NCBI GenBank assembly: GCA_017625435.1
Contig: JAGAKX010000011.1
Span: forward strand, 62,001-126,000
DNA: 64,000 bases
Source: Clostridia bacterium
GTDB taxonomy: Bacteria > Bacillota > Clostridia > Oscillospirales > Acutalibacteraceae
Reading direction: 5' to 3'
Of the stretch, positions 8,073 through 16,012 are shown one piece after another. The position numbers were made by a program, and so were the translations under genes. Within the stretch, counting starts at the first letter, position 1; every line of letters starts with the position of its first letter. The notes below the pieces were generated by a model. That model was given only the letters and a program-made list of their open reading frames with translations, made no database searches and was not told the DNA's origin.

Positions 8073-9095
8073 CTAATTTTGAATATTGGCTCGTTTTAAG
8101 TACTGTTCTCTCAAATATTCCAATGCATTATCGGTATAAAAGGTTTTCGCAGCTGATTTTGCGTTTTGGTTATCGAGCCTTTTGGTATAGGCAAAATCAG
8201 GGTTCTTTTTGATTTCACCCATAATTGTATAGAATAGAGGATTTTGCTTAAAATCTCTGATATTTTCTTTTGCCCATCTCTTCACATCGTCGTGTGTATA
8301 TTTCCAGTTTTCACGGAATCCTTCATCGTTCATATTGTAAACTTGAGCGTTCGGATCATTAGAAAAATGCGCATGGGTTACTTTTGTGAACGTAGCATCT
8401 GCTTGATCTGCCGATGTAATAGCTGCGAGTATGTCGCTATTTGTAGCCTTTTTGACACTTTCAAGATATATGTCAAATCCTAACACAATGGAATCCTCAA
8501 TCCCATCATCTTTTAATGATTTTATAACATCAACTATGTCTTGGATAAATGCTCGGCTTTCTGGAGAAGCGGCATATTTGGCGGAATTTTTAGATAGGAA
8601 ATCTTCAGGGCAAAAAGGTAACTTGAAGCCAAGGGGCATAATGAATAATCCATCATCCATCATTATGTCTTTTGAAAAATAATTCTTAACAAAATCAACG
8701 TAATTCAAAGCCGATCTTGCAACCAACATAAATATATATGGCTCAAGTTCTTCGCAATAAAAATGTGTTATATTGTTGCGGTACTTTTCAATTTCTTCAA
8801 TATTCTTCTGTACAGCAGTAAAACTATTTGGCTTGATTGCATTTCTGTGTTCCGTTACATAAGCTAACGCAACATCTGCAGAAATAGTATGGCTGTCTTC
8901 GGTAAAAATAGAGCGGTTTTTAATATATTTACGAACATATGCCTTTAAGGCTAGCTCCCATGCATTCATTAGAAGCAAAGTAACGGTTTCATACCTATAT
9001 GCTATATTTGGCTTGTTATGAATTTCAATAGCAGCAAAGTAAGCTGCTATTGAGTTTTTTATCAGATTGCTTTGGATCATTTTCCTTTTTTTCAT
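8073..9095 (-). CDS. DUF3644 protein with HEPN-type RNNITH motif
   Basis: A 340-residue, mostly helical protein of the DUF3644 type. The N-terminal segment (TVTLLLMNAWELALKAYVRK, residues 38-56) and the following helices fit that family. Arg106-Asn107-x3-His111 (RNNITH) matches the R-x4-6-H catalytic motif of HEPN ribonucleases, and lies in a helical context (EIEKYRNNITHFY). I therefore infer a possible RNase toxin or effector. The gene starts 54 nt after the zinc-ribbon/Vsr gene on the same strand with no terminator between, so the two probably form one operon. The C-terminal part (residues 220-335) has no motif I recognise. Confidence 0.7.
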   Translation of the reverse strand: MKKRKMIQSNLIKNSIAAYFAAIEIHNKPNIAYRYETVTLLLMNAWELALKAYVRKYIKNRSIFTEDSHTISADVALAYVTEHRNAIKPNSFTAVQKNIEEIEKYRNNITHFYCEELEPYIFMLVARSALNYVDFVKNYFSKDIMMDDGLFIMPLGFKLPFCPEDFLSKNSAKYAASPESRAFIQDIVDVIKSLKDDGIEDSIVLGFDIYLESVKKATNSDILAAITSADQADATFTKVTHAHFSNDPNAQVYNMNDEGFRENWKYTHDDVKRWAKENIRDFKQNPLFYTIMGEIKKNPDFAYTKRLDNQNAKSAAKTFYTDNALEYLREQYLKRANIQN

Positions 9096-9149
9096 ATAAA
9101 AGCATACACCTCCTATTTATAATAAAGCATCTAAACTTACTCACTTTTA

Positions 9150-11276
9150 TTATCCATTGTCTTTTTTGCGCTTTCTGCAAAAAGGGCAATTAGTTCCATT
9201 TGATCTATCATTCACTTTGGCTTGCCATTCATGACCTTCTTTGCACATCCACCAAACCTTTTTATTTGAGCCTGGTGCAATCATGTTAGGTTTTAAATCT
9301 GCATTTTTTGTAGGATGCCATTCTCTTGCTAGCTTGGGATTTTTGGTTGCTAAATCATTGTATCCAGGAAGGATTCTTTTGTTAGCGCATATCGGACATC
9401 CTCTGCCGTCTGTTCGGCTCGATATCGAAGCCTCCCATTCATGGCCTTTCTCACACATCCACCAAGCCTTTTTGCTAGATCTAGATGCAACCATATTGGG
9501 AGTTAATTCACCGTTTTTTGTTGGATGCCATTCTTTTGCAACTAGTGGATATTTTGTTTCTAAATCATTATACCCCGAGAGTATTTGTTGGTTAGCACAC
9601 ACTGGGCAACCATTGCCTTGTACTCTCCAGTTAACACCAGCTTGCCATTCGTGACCTTTTTCACAAATCCACCACACTCTTTTACCTGAGCCGAAAGTAA
9701 CCATATCAGGTTTCAATTGCCCGTTTTTTGTAGGATGCCATTCTTGAGCAATTTGCGGATATGTGGATTCAAGACTTTTCGATTTAGTGGTTAAAATATA
9801 TGATTCATATATTTTACTTTCATCACGATCTACATCAACATCAATTTCAATTGTATTATCAATATATGAAAAAATCTCTTTGGCAATTTGGTTTAAACTA
9901 CTGTTGTGTTTTCGATCTTTTCTGACTATACAGCAACAATCATCAAACAATTCGAGTCCATTCTCACGTACTCTTATCAAAAATATATCATTTTCTTTGC
10001 ATAATTGATTTTTTCTTCTCTCGTTCAAGTTGTCCTTATGCCAGTTGTAACCGTCATATTCAACAGCAATATTCATCGAAGGAATATAAATATCTAACTC
10101 TAAACCTATTCTTTCTCTGTTTCCGCTGACAACATCCGGAAAATATAGTTTTATATAATAAAATAGTACTTGCTCCGGAAAAGATGTATGAGTTTCTTTA
10201 CTGCAGATCGGACATCCTATTCCGTTTGTTCTATCGGATACCAACGCTTGCCATTCGTGACCTTTTTCGCACATCCACCATACTTTTTTACCGGATTTTG
10301 GGGCAATCATATAGGGAGTTAATTCACCGTTTTTTGTTGGATGCCATTCTCTTGCTACTAAGGGATGTCGTGTTTCTAAATCGTTGTATCCAGAAAGCAT
10401 ACGCTGATTAGCACATATTGGACAACCTCGGCCTCGAACTCTATCTGTAACGGTAGCTTGCCATTCGTGACCTTTTTCACATAACCACCAAACAGCTTTT
10501 CTTGAACCATCAGTAATCATATCGGGTTTCAAGTTTCCGTTTTTAGTTGGATGCCATTCATGAACAATATTAGATTCTTTAGTTTCCAAATCGTTATACT
10601 TTGGAAGAACTTTAACATTAGCACAATATGGGCATCCTTTTCCACTTGCTCTATCAGCAACTCTAGATTGCCATTCATGACCTTTTTCGCAAATCCACCA
10701 AGCTCTTTTACTAGATTTTGGAGAGACCATTGTAGACGAAATTTCTCCGTTTTTAGTTTGATGCCACTCTTTCGCCAAGTTAGGATTCTTCGTTGCCAAA
10801 TCATTATATCCACTTAGCACTTGCTGATTGGCACATACAGGGCAACCATTACCAAAATGACGGCTGTTTATGGTCGCTTGCCATTCGTGACCACAAACTC
10901 CAAGCCACCATACTTTTTTATTAGATGTAGATGCAAACATATCGGGCTTCAAGTCGCCATTTTTGTTAGGATGCCATTCTTTTGCTAAGTTTGGGTTTTT
11001 GGTTGCCAGATCATTGAATCCTGGAAGAACTTTTACATTGGAGCAATAAGGACAACCGTGTCCACTTGTTCTAATGTATACTTTTGATTGCCATTCGTGT
11101 CCACACTTGCCCAACCACCAAACCAGTCTCCCGGATTTTTGCGTAACCTCGGTAGGCAATAACCCCTCGTTTTTAGTTGGGTGCCATTCGACGAGCAAAT
11201 CAGGATTTGTTTCGGCTAACGATCCGTATTTGCCTTTCGGCCTATTATTGCTTGCAATATTTTTCTTTTCTGCCAT
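9150..11276 (-). CDS. eight-repeat zinc-ribbon protein with inserted Vsr-like nuclease domain
   Basis: A 708-residue protein with eight copies of a zinc-binding repeat at an exact 70-residue period within each block. Each copy reads roughly (Y/F)NDL-T--P-(L)A-EWHPTKNG, then WW-C-KGHEW, then GCP-C; Cys/His ligands recur at 58/60/75/78, 128/130/145/148 and so on. Five copies precede and three follow an inserted domain (about residues 364-500) with Glu368 (FPEQ), Asp395 (ELDIYIPS) and Glu406-x-Asp408 (VEYDGYNWHKD), the layout of Vsr/PD-(D/E)XK endonucleases. This zinc-ribbon plus very-short-patch-nuclease type is known as a domain family, but its role is not established. Probable DNA-binding nuclease, in an operon with the HEPN-like gene. 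Confidence 0.72.
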   Translation of the reverse strand: MAEKKNIASNNRPKGKYGSLAETNPDLLVEWHPTKNEGLLPTEVTQKSGRLVWWLGKCGHEWQSKVYIRTSGHGCPYCSNVKVLPGFNDLATKNPNLAKEWHPNKNGDLKPDMFASTSNKKVWWLGVCGHEWQATINSRHFGNGCPVCANQQVLSGYNDLATKNPNLAKEWHQTKNGEISSTMVSPKSSKRAWWICEKGHEWQSRVADRASGKGCPYCANVKVLPKYNDLETKESNIVHEWHPTKNGNLKPDMITDGSRKAVWWLCEKGHEWQATVTDRVRGRGCPICANQRMLSGYNDLETRHPLVAREWHPTKNGELTPYMIAPKSGKKVWWMCEKGHEWQALVSDRTNGIGCPICSKETHTSFPEQVLFYYIKLYFPDVVSGNRERIGLELDIYIPSMNIAVEYDGYNWHKDNLNERRKNQLCKENDIFLIRVRENGLELFDDCCCIVRKDRKHNSSLNQIAKEIFSYIDNTIEIDVDVDRDESKIYESYILTTKSKSLESTYPQIAQEWHPTKNGQLKPDMVTFGSGKRVWWICEKGHEWQAGVNWRVQGNGCPVCANQQILSGYNDLETKYPLVAKEWHPTKNGELTPNMVASRSSKKAWWMCEKGHEWEASISSRTDGRGCPICANKRILPGYNDLATKNPKLAREWHPTKNADLKPNMIAPGSNKKVWWMCKEGHEWQAKVNDRSNGTNCPFCRKRKKDNG

Positions 11277-11298
11277 AACCTTGGCACCTCGCTTTTTG

Positions 11299-11342
11299 AA
11301 TATCGCTTACGATATTATACCATAAATTTCTTCAATAGTAAA
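11299..11342 (-). promoter_or_regulatory. promoter with palindromic operator for the zinc-ribbon/HEPN operon
   Basis: On the minus strand TTTACT and TATAAT are 17 nt apart (11,314-11,342). Overlapping the -10 box and the start site is a perfect inverted repeat AATATCG-CTTA-CGATATT (11,299-11,316), a good candidate operator for a repressor. The zinc-ribbon start codon is about 20 nt further on. Confidence 0.55.
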
Positions 11343-11547
11343 TACATCTCTGAATTCATAACCTGTTATGTTTTCGGTGTTCGTTTACGGGAGCAAATAT
11401 TCATTGCCGGGCAGAAGGTGAAAATGCCGATTTTAGGTATTTTTCGGTAATGAGGTAACCTTATATCCCAGATACAATTTTAGTACAAAGCCCTATTTTT
11501 ACAGCGCAATGTACAAATTAAAACACTAATAACAGGTGAAAAAGTAC

Positions 11548-11583
11548 AAAAAAATTAAGGTTGATTCGTTTTGAATCAACCTT
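11548..11583 (-). terminator. original tRNA-Leu terminator, now at the left end of the element
   Basis: Minus strand: perfect 11-bp stem AAGGTTGATTC/GAATCAACCTT with a 5-nt loop, then AA and a run of seven T residues. It begins 8 nt after the duplicated 3' end of tRNA-Leu at 11,592-11,613, just where the terminator of the intact tRNA gene should lie. I infer that insertion of the element moved it about 14.7 kb from the tRNA gene. Confidence 0.75.
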
Positions 11584-11591
11584 AATGAGTA

Positions 11592-11613
11592 TTGGTGCGG
11601 GTGACAGGGGTCG
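11592..11613 (+). repeat. left attachment-site repeat (tRNA-Leu 3' end copy)
   Basis: 22 nt identical to 26,293-26,314, beginning TTGGTGCGGGTGACAGG. It corresponds to the last 21 nt of tRNA-Leu (T-arm 3' strand, acceptor, CCA) plus one base. The bases on either side differ between the two copies, so the identity ends sharply. Confidence 0.8.
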
Positions 11614-11656
11614 CCGGGTGCTGCGGCGTTGCCTTGCGCCCGATGGCTCGGCGACC
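11609..11656. other. GC-rich hairpin across the left end of the element
   Basis: GGTCGCCG (11,609-11,616) pairs perfectly with CGGCGACC (11,649-11,656); an alternative inner stem GGGTGC/GCGCCC (11,616-11,621 with 11,636-11,641) also forms. The region is visibly richer in GC than its surroundings and includes the last 5 nt of the attachment repeat. It may be a recombinase or host-factor site. Confidence 0.5.
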
Positions 11657-11739
11657 GCACACATAAGTATGCAGTACCCGCCTCACCGCCCTTCGCTGAG
11701 AATTTTAATGAAATCGTTCGCTTGTGCTCACGGTGAAAT

Positions 11740-11881
11740 AATTCACTTTGTGAATTGTGAAATATTTTGCCTTAGCGTCAAAATGTGAAATACAATAAAT
11801 CCCTCATACGCCGCAGCGTATTTCATAGCGTCAGCTATTTCATAACGCAAAGCGTTATTTCACAAATCCCGTAAGGGATTT
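11740..11881. repeat. array of six short hairpins joined by a TTTCA linker
   Basis: Consecutive small palindromes with different stems: AATTCAC-TTT-GTGAATT (11,740), ATTTTG..CAAAAT (11,764), ATACGC-CGCA-GCGTAT (11,806), ATAGC-GTCA-GCTAT (11,825), ATAACGC-AAA-GCGTTAT (11,842), AAATCCC-GTAA-GGGATTT (11,864). The last four are separated by TTCA/TTTCAC and the first two by the complementary GTGAAAT. The array lies between the recombinase stop and the left repeat. Similar sequence is common beside clostridial serine recombinases; its function is unknown. Confidence 0.65.
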
Positions 11882-13397
11882 ATTTCATTGAAAAGACCCA
11901 CACTTGTCGAAGACAAATGAGGGTCTTTTCTGGTGCACCTGACACTTTCAAATCCGAACCCAATGCCGACTTTTCGAGGTCGGCAAAGGTTATGGTTTCA
12001 GTACCGTCTTTGAAGTTAAAGGTAATAACCATTCTGTCTTCAAATAAGAATACCGAGTTTACAAAGTTGTTGATTAAGGTTCTTCTGTGGTCAAGCTTCT
12101 TAGGATTGAGTTTACGGAACTTGTAGAACCAATATAAAATCTCTTCACGGGTAAGTTTTGGTCTTGACATTTCCTCTTTCATAATCCTGATTGAAAGTTC
12201 GCTTTTTTCAGCTTCAAGCTCTTCCATACGCTCCTTGGTAGTAGGTGTAATAATACCTTTCTCCATAGCTGTAATTAGATTGTTTATTGCTGTCAGAGTC
12301 TGTGCATATTGCTTTTGCAGTATGGGAAGAACTGTGCTTTCCTTGTTAAAGGTTTCAAGAGCTTGGTCAGTTAAAAATTCTATGGTTTCATCGTTCATAA
12401 TTAATCTGCGGATACTGTCAACAACAATATCCTCAATCCAAGCCTTTTTAACTGTTTTCTTGTCACAGCCTTTGTGGTTTTTAACACTTACACATTTGTA
12501 ATAACGGTGTACAAACTTTGTTCTGCTTGTACCGCTTTCACCTACCATAAGGCATTGACACTTGCCGCAATAGAGCTTTGTAGTTAAAAGATATTCATCT
12601 TCCGCTTTGTGCTTTGCAGGGGCTTTCTTATTCTGCTTCATTTTTTCCTGTACCAATTCAAACAACTCCTTATCAACTATTGCGGGAATTCCTCCCGGTG
12701 TAATAACATCTTTAAATTTGTATTCACCGATATATTTTCGGTTGTGCAGCATACGGGCAACAATGTCAACATCTAACTTCGTTTTCTTATGAGTTCGTAC
12801 ACCTTGGTAGTTGAGCATATTTGCAATGTGCTGCATAGACATACCCTCAGCATAGCTCTTAAAAGCTAAAACCACTGCAGGTGCAGTAACCTCGTCAATT
12901 AAATAATTCTGCTCTTTATCTACCTTGTAACCGATTGGCAAGGTCCCGCCGTTGTATTTGCATTTAAGAGCATTTTCCATCATACCTCTTGTAACCTTTT
13001 CTGCAAGCTCTACTGAATAATATTCAGCCATACCTTCAAGCAAAGATTCGAGCAGAATACCCTCTGCGCCCTGAGATATGGTTTCAGTTATAGATAAAAC
13101 CTTAACTCCGTTTTTCCTGAGCATATTTTTGTAATGAGCAGAGTCGTATCTGTTACGGGCAAAACGGTCAAGCTTCCATACGAGTATTACTTCAAAATGC
13201 TTTGAAGCACTGTCTTTTATCATCTGCTGAAATCTCGGTCTGTTATCGGTTTTGGCAGATAACGCTCTGTCGATATAGGTATCAACTATTTGAATACCGT
13301 TCTTTTCAGCATAGGCTTTACATTCACGGAGCTGACCGTCAATACTTTCTTCCTTTTGATTGTCGGAAGAGTATCTTGCGTAGATAACGCCTATCAT
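11880..13397 (-). CDS. large serine recombinase
   Basis: A 505-residue resolvase/invertase-type large serine recombinase. The catalytic segment YARYSSDNQ places the nucleophile at Ser10; WKLDRFARNR is the conserved arginine region. The recombinase domain follows (GYKVDKEQNYLID to PAIVDKELFE), then a zinc-ribbon domain with CGKCQC and the paired CVSVKNHKGC, and a C-terminal coiled coil (about residues 370-425). The ATG has an AAAGGAGG site. The last 17 or so residues are translated from a terminator hairpin, so an earlier ancestral stop may have been lost. It is the only intact recombinase in the element and lies next to its left end, so it is the best candidate for excision and integration. 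Confidence 0.9.
   Translation of the reverse strand: MIGVIYARYSSDNQKEESIDGQLRECKAYAEKNGIQIVDTYIDRALSAKTDNRPRFQQMIKDSASKHFEVILVWKLDRFARNRYDSAHYKNMLRKNGVKVLSITETISQGAEGILLESLLEGMAEYYSVELAEKVTRGMMENALKCKYNGGTLPIGYKVDKEQNYLIDEVTAPAVVLAFKSYAEGMSMQHIANMLNYQGVRTHKKTKLDVDIVARMLHNRKYIGEYKFKDVITPGGIPAIVDKELFELVQEKMKQNKKAPAKHKAEDEYLLTTKLYCGKCQCLMVGESGTSRTKFVHRYYKCVSVKNHKGCDKKTVKKAWIEDIVVDSIRRLIMNDETIEFLTDQALETFNKESTVLPILQKQYAQTLTAINNLITAMEKGIITPTTKERMEELEAEKSELSIRIMKEEMSRPKLTREEILYWFYKFRKLNPKKLDHRRTLINNFVNSVFLFEDRMVITFNFKDGTETITFADLEKSALGSDLKVSGAPEKTLICLRQVWVFSMK
11891..11929 (-). terminator. terminator overlapping the 3' end of the recombinase gene
   Basis: Minus strand: 18-bp stem with one mismatch (AAAAGACCC.. 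pairing with ..GGGTCTTTT), loop TTC. The recombinase stop (11,880-11,882) lies 9 nt beyond the hairpin, so the stem is inside the coding sequence. Confidence 0.7.
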
Positions 13398-13495
13398 ATA
13401 TTTTTACCTCCTTTAAATTCTGTAAATATTGTAATTCATATACTTGTTTTTGTTAAATGTGCGGATGCGACTTTTACATCGCACCCGCCGTTTCT

Positions 13496-13696
13496 TTATA
13501 CGATTTCCTTTAACTTATCCCAATCCTTGTCCCATTTCTCAAACTCTTTTCTGCCTTGTTCACTTTCAAAGAAGGATACAATATCAGGAAGAAAACATCT
13601 GACAAGAGACTCAGCGGCATCCTCTGAAATGAGAACACCGCTGAGATTATCGGATTTAACCTCGCTTTCATTAAAGTTTATCTTAACATCACCCAT
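13496..13696 (-). CDS. small conserved recombinase-associated protein
   Basis: A 66-residue acidic protein (MGDVKINFNESEVKSDN.., ending KWDKDWDKLKEIV) with no membrane segment or known catalytic motif. It contains the phrase LSGVLISEDAAESLV, which I associate with small proteins encoded beside serine recombinases and ParB-like genes in clostridial mobile elements. The ATG overlaps a run with the site GGAGGTAGCC. It sits 11 nt after the ParB-like gene and about 100 nt before the recombinase, so the three are probably co-transcribed. It may be a recombination directionality or accessory factor, but that is a guess. Confidence 0.65.
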   Translation of the reverse strand: MGDVKINFNESEVKSDNLSGVLISEDAAESLVRCFLPDIVSFFESEQGRKEFEKWDKDWDKLKEIV

Positions 13697-13707
13697 AGGC
13701 TACCTCC

Positions 13708-14646
13708 TTATCTCGCATCTCTGTTTCGCTGTCGCTGAAGGTATCTGTAATAATGCTCGCAGGCTTTCAGCACAAAGTTTTCAAGGTCACTTTCTTTTAC
13801 CTTTGGGGCAACTGTCTTTAACTTCTCAACAGAAAACTTTATTGTCGGCTTCTGATTTGCCTTTTCTTCTGACAATATTTCACTAATATGCTCAGGCGTT
13901 AAACCTTCCTCTCTGCTGATTGCATGAAGCCTTTGAGCCTGAGATAAATTAGGTGTAGCATCACATACACGTATTTCTTCAACTAAGTCAGCCTGTTCTA
14001 CCTCATTCAGATAGGAAAGCTCTACTGCGGGAGTGAGCGCGATTTTTCCTTCATCAACAAGGTTAAGGAGTTCAGGAATGAGATTTGTAAGACGAATATA
14101 GCGGTGTATCTGTCTTGAACTTTCATTGACTGACTCTGCCATTAAATCTCTACTGTACTTTTGGCCAACTTGTCCTAAAGCTTTTCCCTGATGATTAAGC
14201 GCATCAAGTTTCATCTTGTAAGCATGTGCCTTCTCACTTGGTAATATATGCTCTCTTTGCAGATTAGCATCTACCATTGCAATAACGGCCTCTTCATAAG
14301 TGAGTTCATAAATGAAAGCAGGTATCAATTCAAAACCTAACTTCTTTGCCGCATAAAACCTTCTGTGTCCTGAAATGATTTCGTATTCTGTGCCGGATAT
14401 TTTTCTGACTGTAAGAGGTGTGAGAATACCTCGCTCATTGATACTGTCAACAAGGTTCTGCATTTCCTCATTGTCAATTACCTTGTAGGGATGGTTTTCA
14501 AAAGGTCGCAAATACTCTATGGGTATTTTATTAGCCCACACATATTCTGTGCGGGCCTTCTGTGCTTTGTCGTATAAGGTTTCTTTTGTGGGATTATTTT
14601 CTTCAATATCACGGGGATATACTTTTGATTTTGGTTTAATAGCCAT
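13708..14646 (-). CDS. ParB/RepB/Spo0J family partition-like protein
   Basis: A 312-residue protein with an N-terminal ParB nuclease-like domain: IEYLRPFENHPYKVID, then PLTVRKISGTEYEIISGHRR (the GxRR box, near residues 98-117) and DANLQREHILPSEKA. A helix-turn-helix region follows (GQVGQKYSRDLMAESVNESS to the IHRYIRLTNLIPELL stretch). The start overlaps the end of the relaxase gene region (1 nt between stop and start), indicating one operon. In elements of this kind such proteins are thought to aid maintenance or regulate transfer; a ParA partner is absent here. Family assignment is firm, role in this element is inferred. Confidence 0.85.
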   Translation of the reverse strand: MAIKPKSKVYPRDIEENNPTKETLYDKAQKARTEYVWANKIPIEYLRPFENHPYKVIDNEEMQNLVDSINERGILTPLTVRKISGTEYEIISGHRRFYAAKKLGFELIPAFIYELTYEEAVIAMVDANLQREHILPSEKAHAYKMKLDALNHQGKALGQVGQKYSRDLMAESVNESSRQIHRYIRLTNLIPELLNLVDEGKIALTPAVELSYLNEVEQADLVEEIRVCDATPNLSQAQRLHAISREEGLTPEHISEILSEEKANQKPTIKFSVEKLKTVAPKVKESDLENFVLKACEHYYRYLQRQRNRDAR

Positions 14647-14647
14647 A

Positions 14648-16012
14648 TTATCGGCTCCTTTCTATTTTACGAATTTTGTTAGTTTCTAATTGATGCTCTT
14701 TTTGCAAGAGCTCATACAGATGCGGAGATTTATCAAGAATACCTTCCGCCTGTTTTAGTTTCTTTCTCAATGGCGTGATTTCTTGTGTTATCTCCTTACG
14801 CAGAGCTTTGTACTTCTCTTTTTCTTCAGGGGTATTTGCTCTGCGTTTTTTGTTGTCTACCTTGCTTCGCTTTTCTTCAAGCTCGGCAATCTTTAACTGT
14901 GTTTCTTCAATGGTTGCTGTTAAATCATCAGTAGTGTGAATTTGGTTGTCGGTAAGGAAATGATAATCAGCCACATACTGATTAATATCTTTTGCGGCAT
15001 GTCTCATTTCAGGTGAGATAAGCATTGCATCTGCTATTTCCTTTAATAACTGAAATACCAAGATTATCAGTAAGAACATAGTGTCAACATAAAAAACCTC
15101 AGGTCTTTTGCCGTGCTCAATGCTGAACTCCAATTTCTTTCTAACTGATTCAAGAGGAAAGTATCTGCGCCTTGCATAGAAGAAGTTATTCCAATCAGCA
15201 AGGTGATGTCCGCTGTAATAGGTTTCATTAAATCTTTTCTCTATGCCTTCTACGGTGTAGCCAAGACCTTCAACCCTTACGCCTCTTTCCCAATCCTTTG
15301 CCTTGATAGTAAAACGCCTGTAATCAACCTCATATACCATAGTTGCAAGAACTCTTCTGAATTCGTCCCAACTTGTTGCGACGGTAAGACATATTTCAAT
15401 ATCTTCTCTGAGCATATCTCTGTGAGTTTTCTTGCCTTGTTTATGAAGCCAATAGGCTTTCTTTTCACCACCGTAAAAAGGTGCATTTTCAAGAACTGAT
15501 TTGCCTCGTTCCTTACAGATAGCATCAGAAATCTCACGGAGCTTGTAATGGTCAGAGATATGGTTTTCAAACTTCCTTCCTGTTCTGAAAGAAACAGAAT
15601 TTACAACAAAGTGATTGTGCAGGTGGTGATGCTTATCAAGGTGAGTTGTCACAACAATCTCATATTCATCACCCCACATTTGTTTTGCCGTTTCAACACC
15701 GATACTGTGACACTCTTGGGGTGTGACTTCATTTTCTTTGAAGCTCTGAAAACCGTGATAAGCAACATTTCCGCCGAGCTTTCCGTAATGAAGTTTTGTT
15801 GTCATCATATGCTCATAGGCTCGTTGTACAGGACAGTTAATTGCAAACACATAAAGTTTCTCATCAGTTTTCTTATCGTTCTCGGCATATTGCAGTGTTT
15901 TGTACAAATCCTCATCAAGATACTTCTTATCAATGGTTTTATCAGGGTTTTCAGCATACTGAATAACCTCTTTGAGTCGGCTCTTTACGGGCCAGAATCC
16001 TGTGGTAGCAAT
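14648..16012 (-). CDS. MobA/MobL-type relaxase, apparent ATT start
   Basis: A 454-residue relaxase. The N-terminus reads ATTGFWPVKSRLKEVIQYAE, which matches the conserved start of this relaxase family. Motif III is clear: THLDKHHHLHNHFVVNS, three histidines that bind metal for nicking at oriT. A C-terminal coiled coil (EETQLKIAELEEKRSKVDN.., KKLKQAEG) follows. At the position where the family has ATG there is ATT (16,012-16,010), 10 nt after a perfect AAGGAGG, with a stop codon two codons upstream. Thus either ATT is used as a rare start, or initiation shifts to an internal codon such as the TTG at 15,907, which would drop the conserved N-terminus. Co-transcribed with the ParB-like gene. Confidence 0.8.
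   Translation of the reverse strand: MATTGFWPVKSRLKEVIQYAENPDKTIDKKYLDEDLYKTLQYAENDKKTDEKLYVFAINCPVQRAYEHMMTTKLHYGKLGGNVAYHGFQSFKENEVTPQECHSIGVETAKQMWGDEYEIVVTTHLDKHHHLHNHFVVNSVSFRTGRKFENHISDHYKLREISDAICKERGKSVLENAPFYGGEKKAYWLHKQGKKTHRDMLREDIEICLTVATSWDEFRRVLATMVYEVDYRRFTIKAKDWERGVRVEGLGYTVEGIEKRFNETYYSGHHLADWNNFFYARRRYFPLESVRKKLEFSIEHGKRPEVFYVDTMFLLIILVFQLLKEIADAMLISPEMRHAAKDINQYVADYHFLTDNQIHTTDDLTATIEETQLKIAELEEKRSKVDNKKRRANTPEEKEKYKALRKEITQEITPLRKKLKQAEGILDKSPHLYELLQKEHQLETNKIRKIERSR

Noticed and set aside
9150..11276. Regular 210-nt repeats that could look like a CRISPR or tandem DNA repeat
   Set aside because: They keep one open reading frame with diverged codons, so they are protein repeats.
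11561..11788. Open frame starting in the tRNA terminator and reading GAGDRG through the attachment repeat
   Set aside because: It covers a terminator, the tRNA 3'-end copy and the hairpin array; no ribosome binding site.
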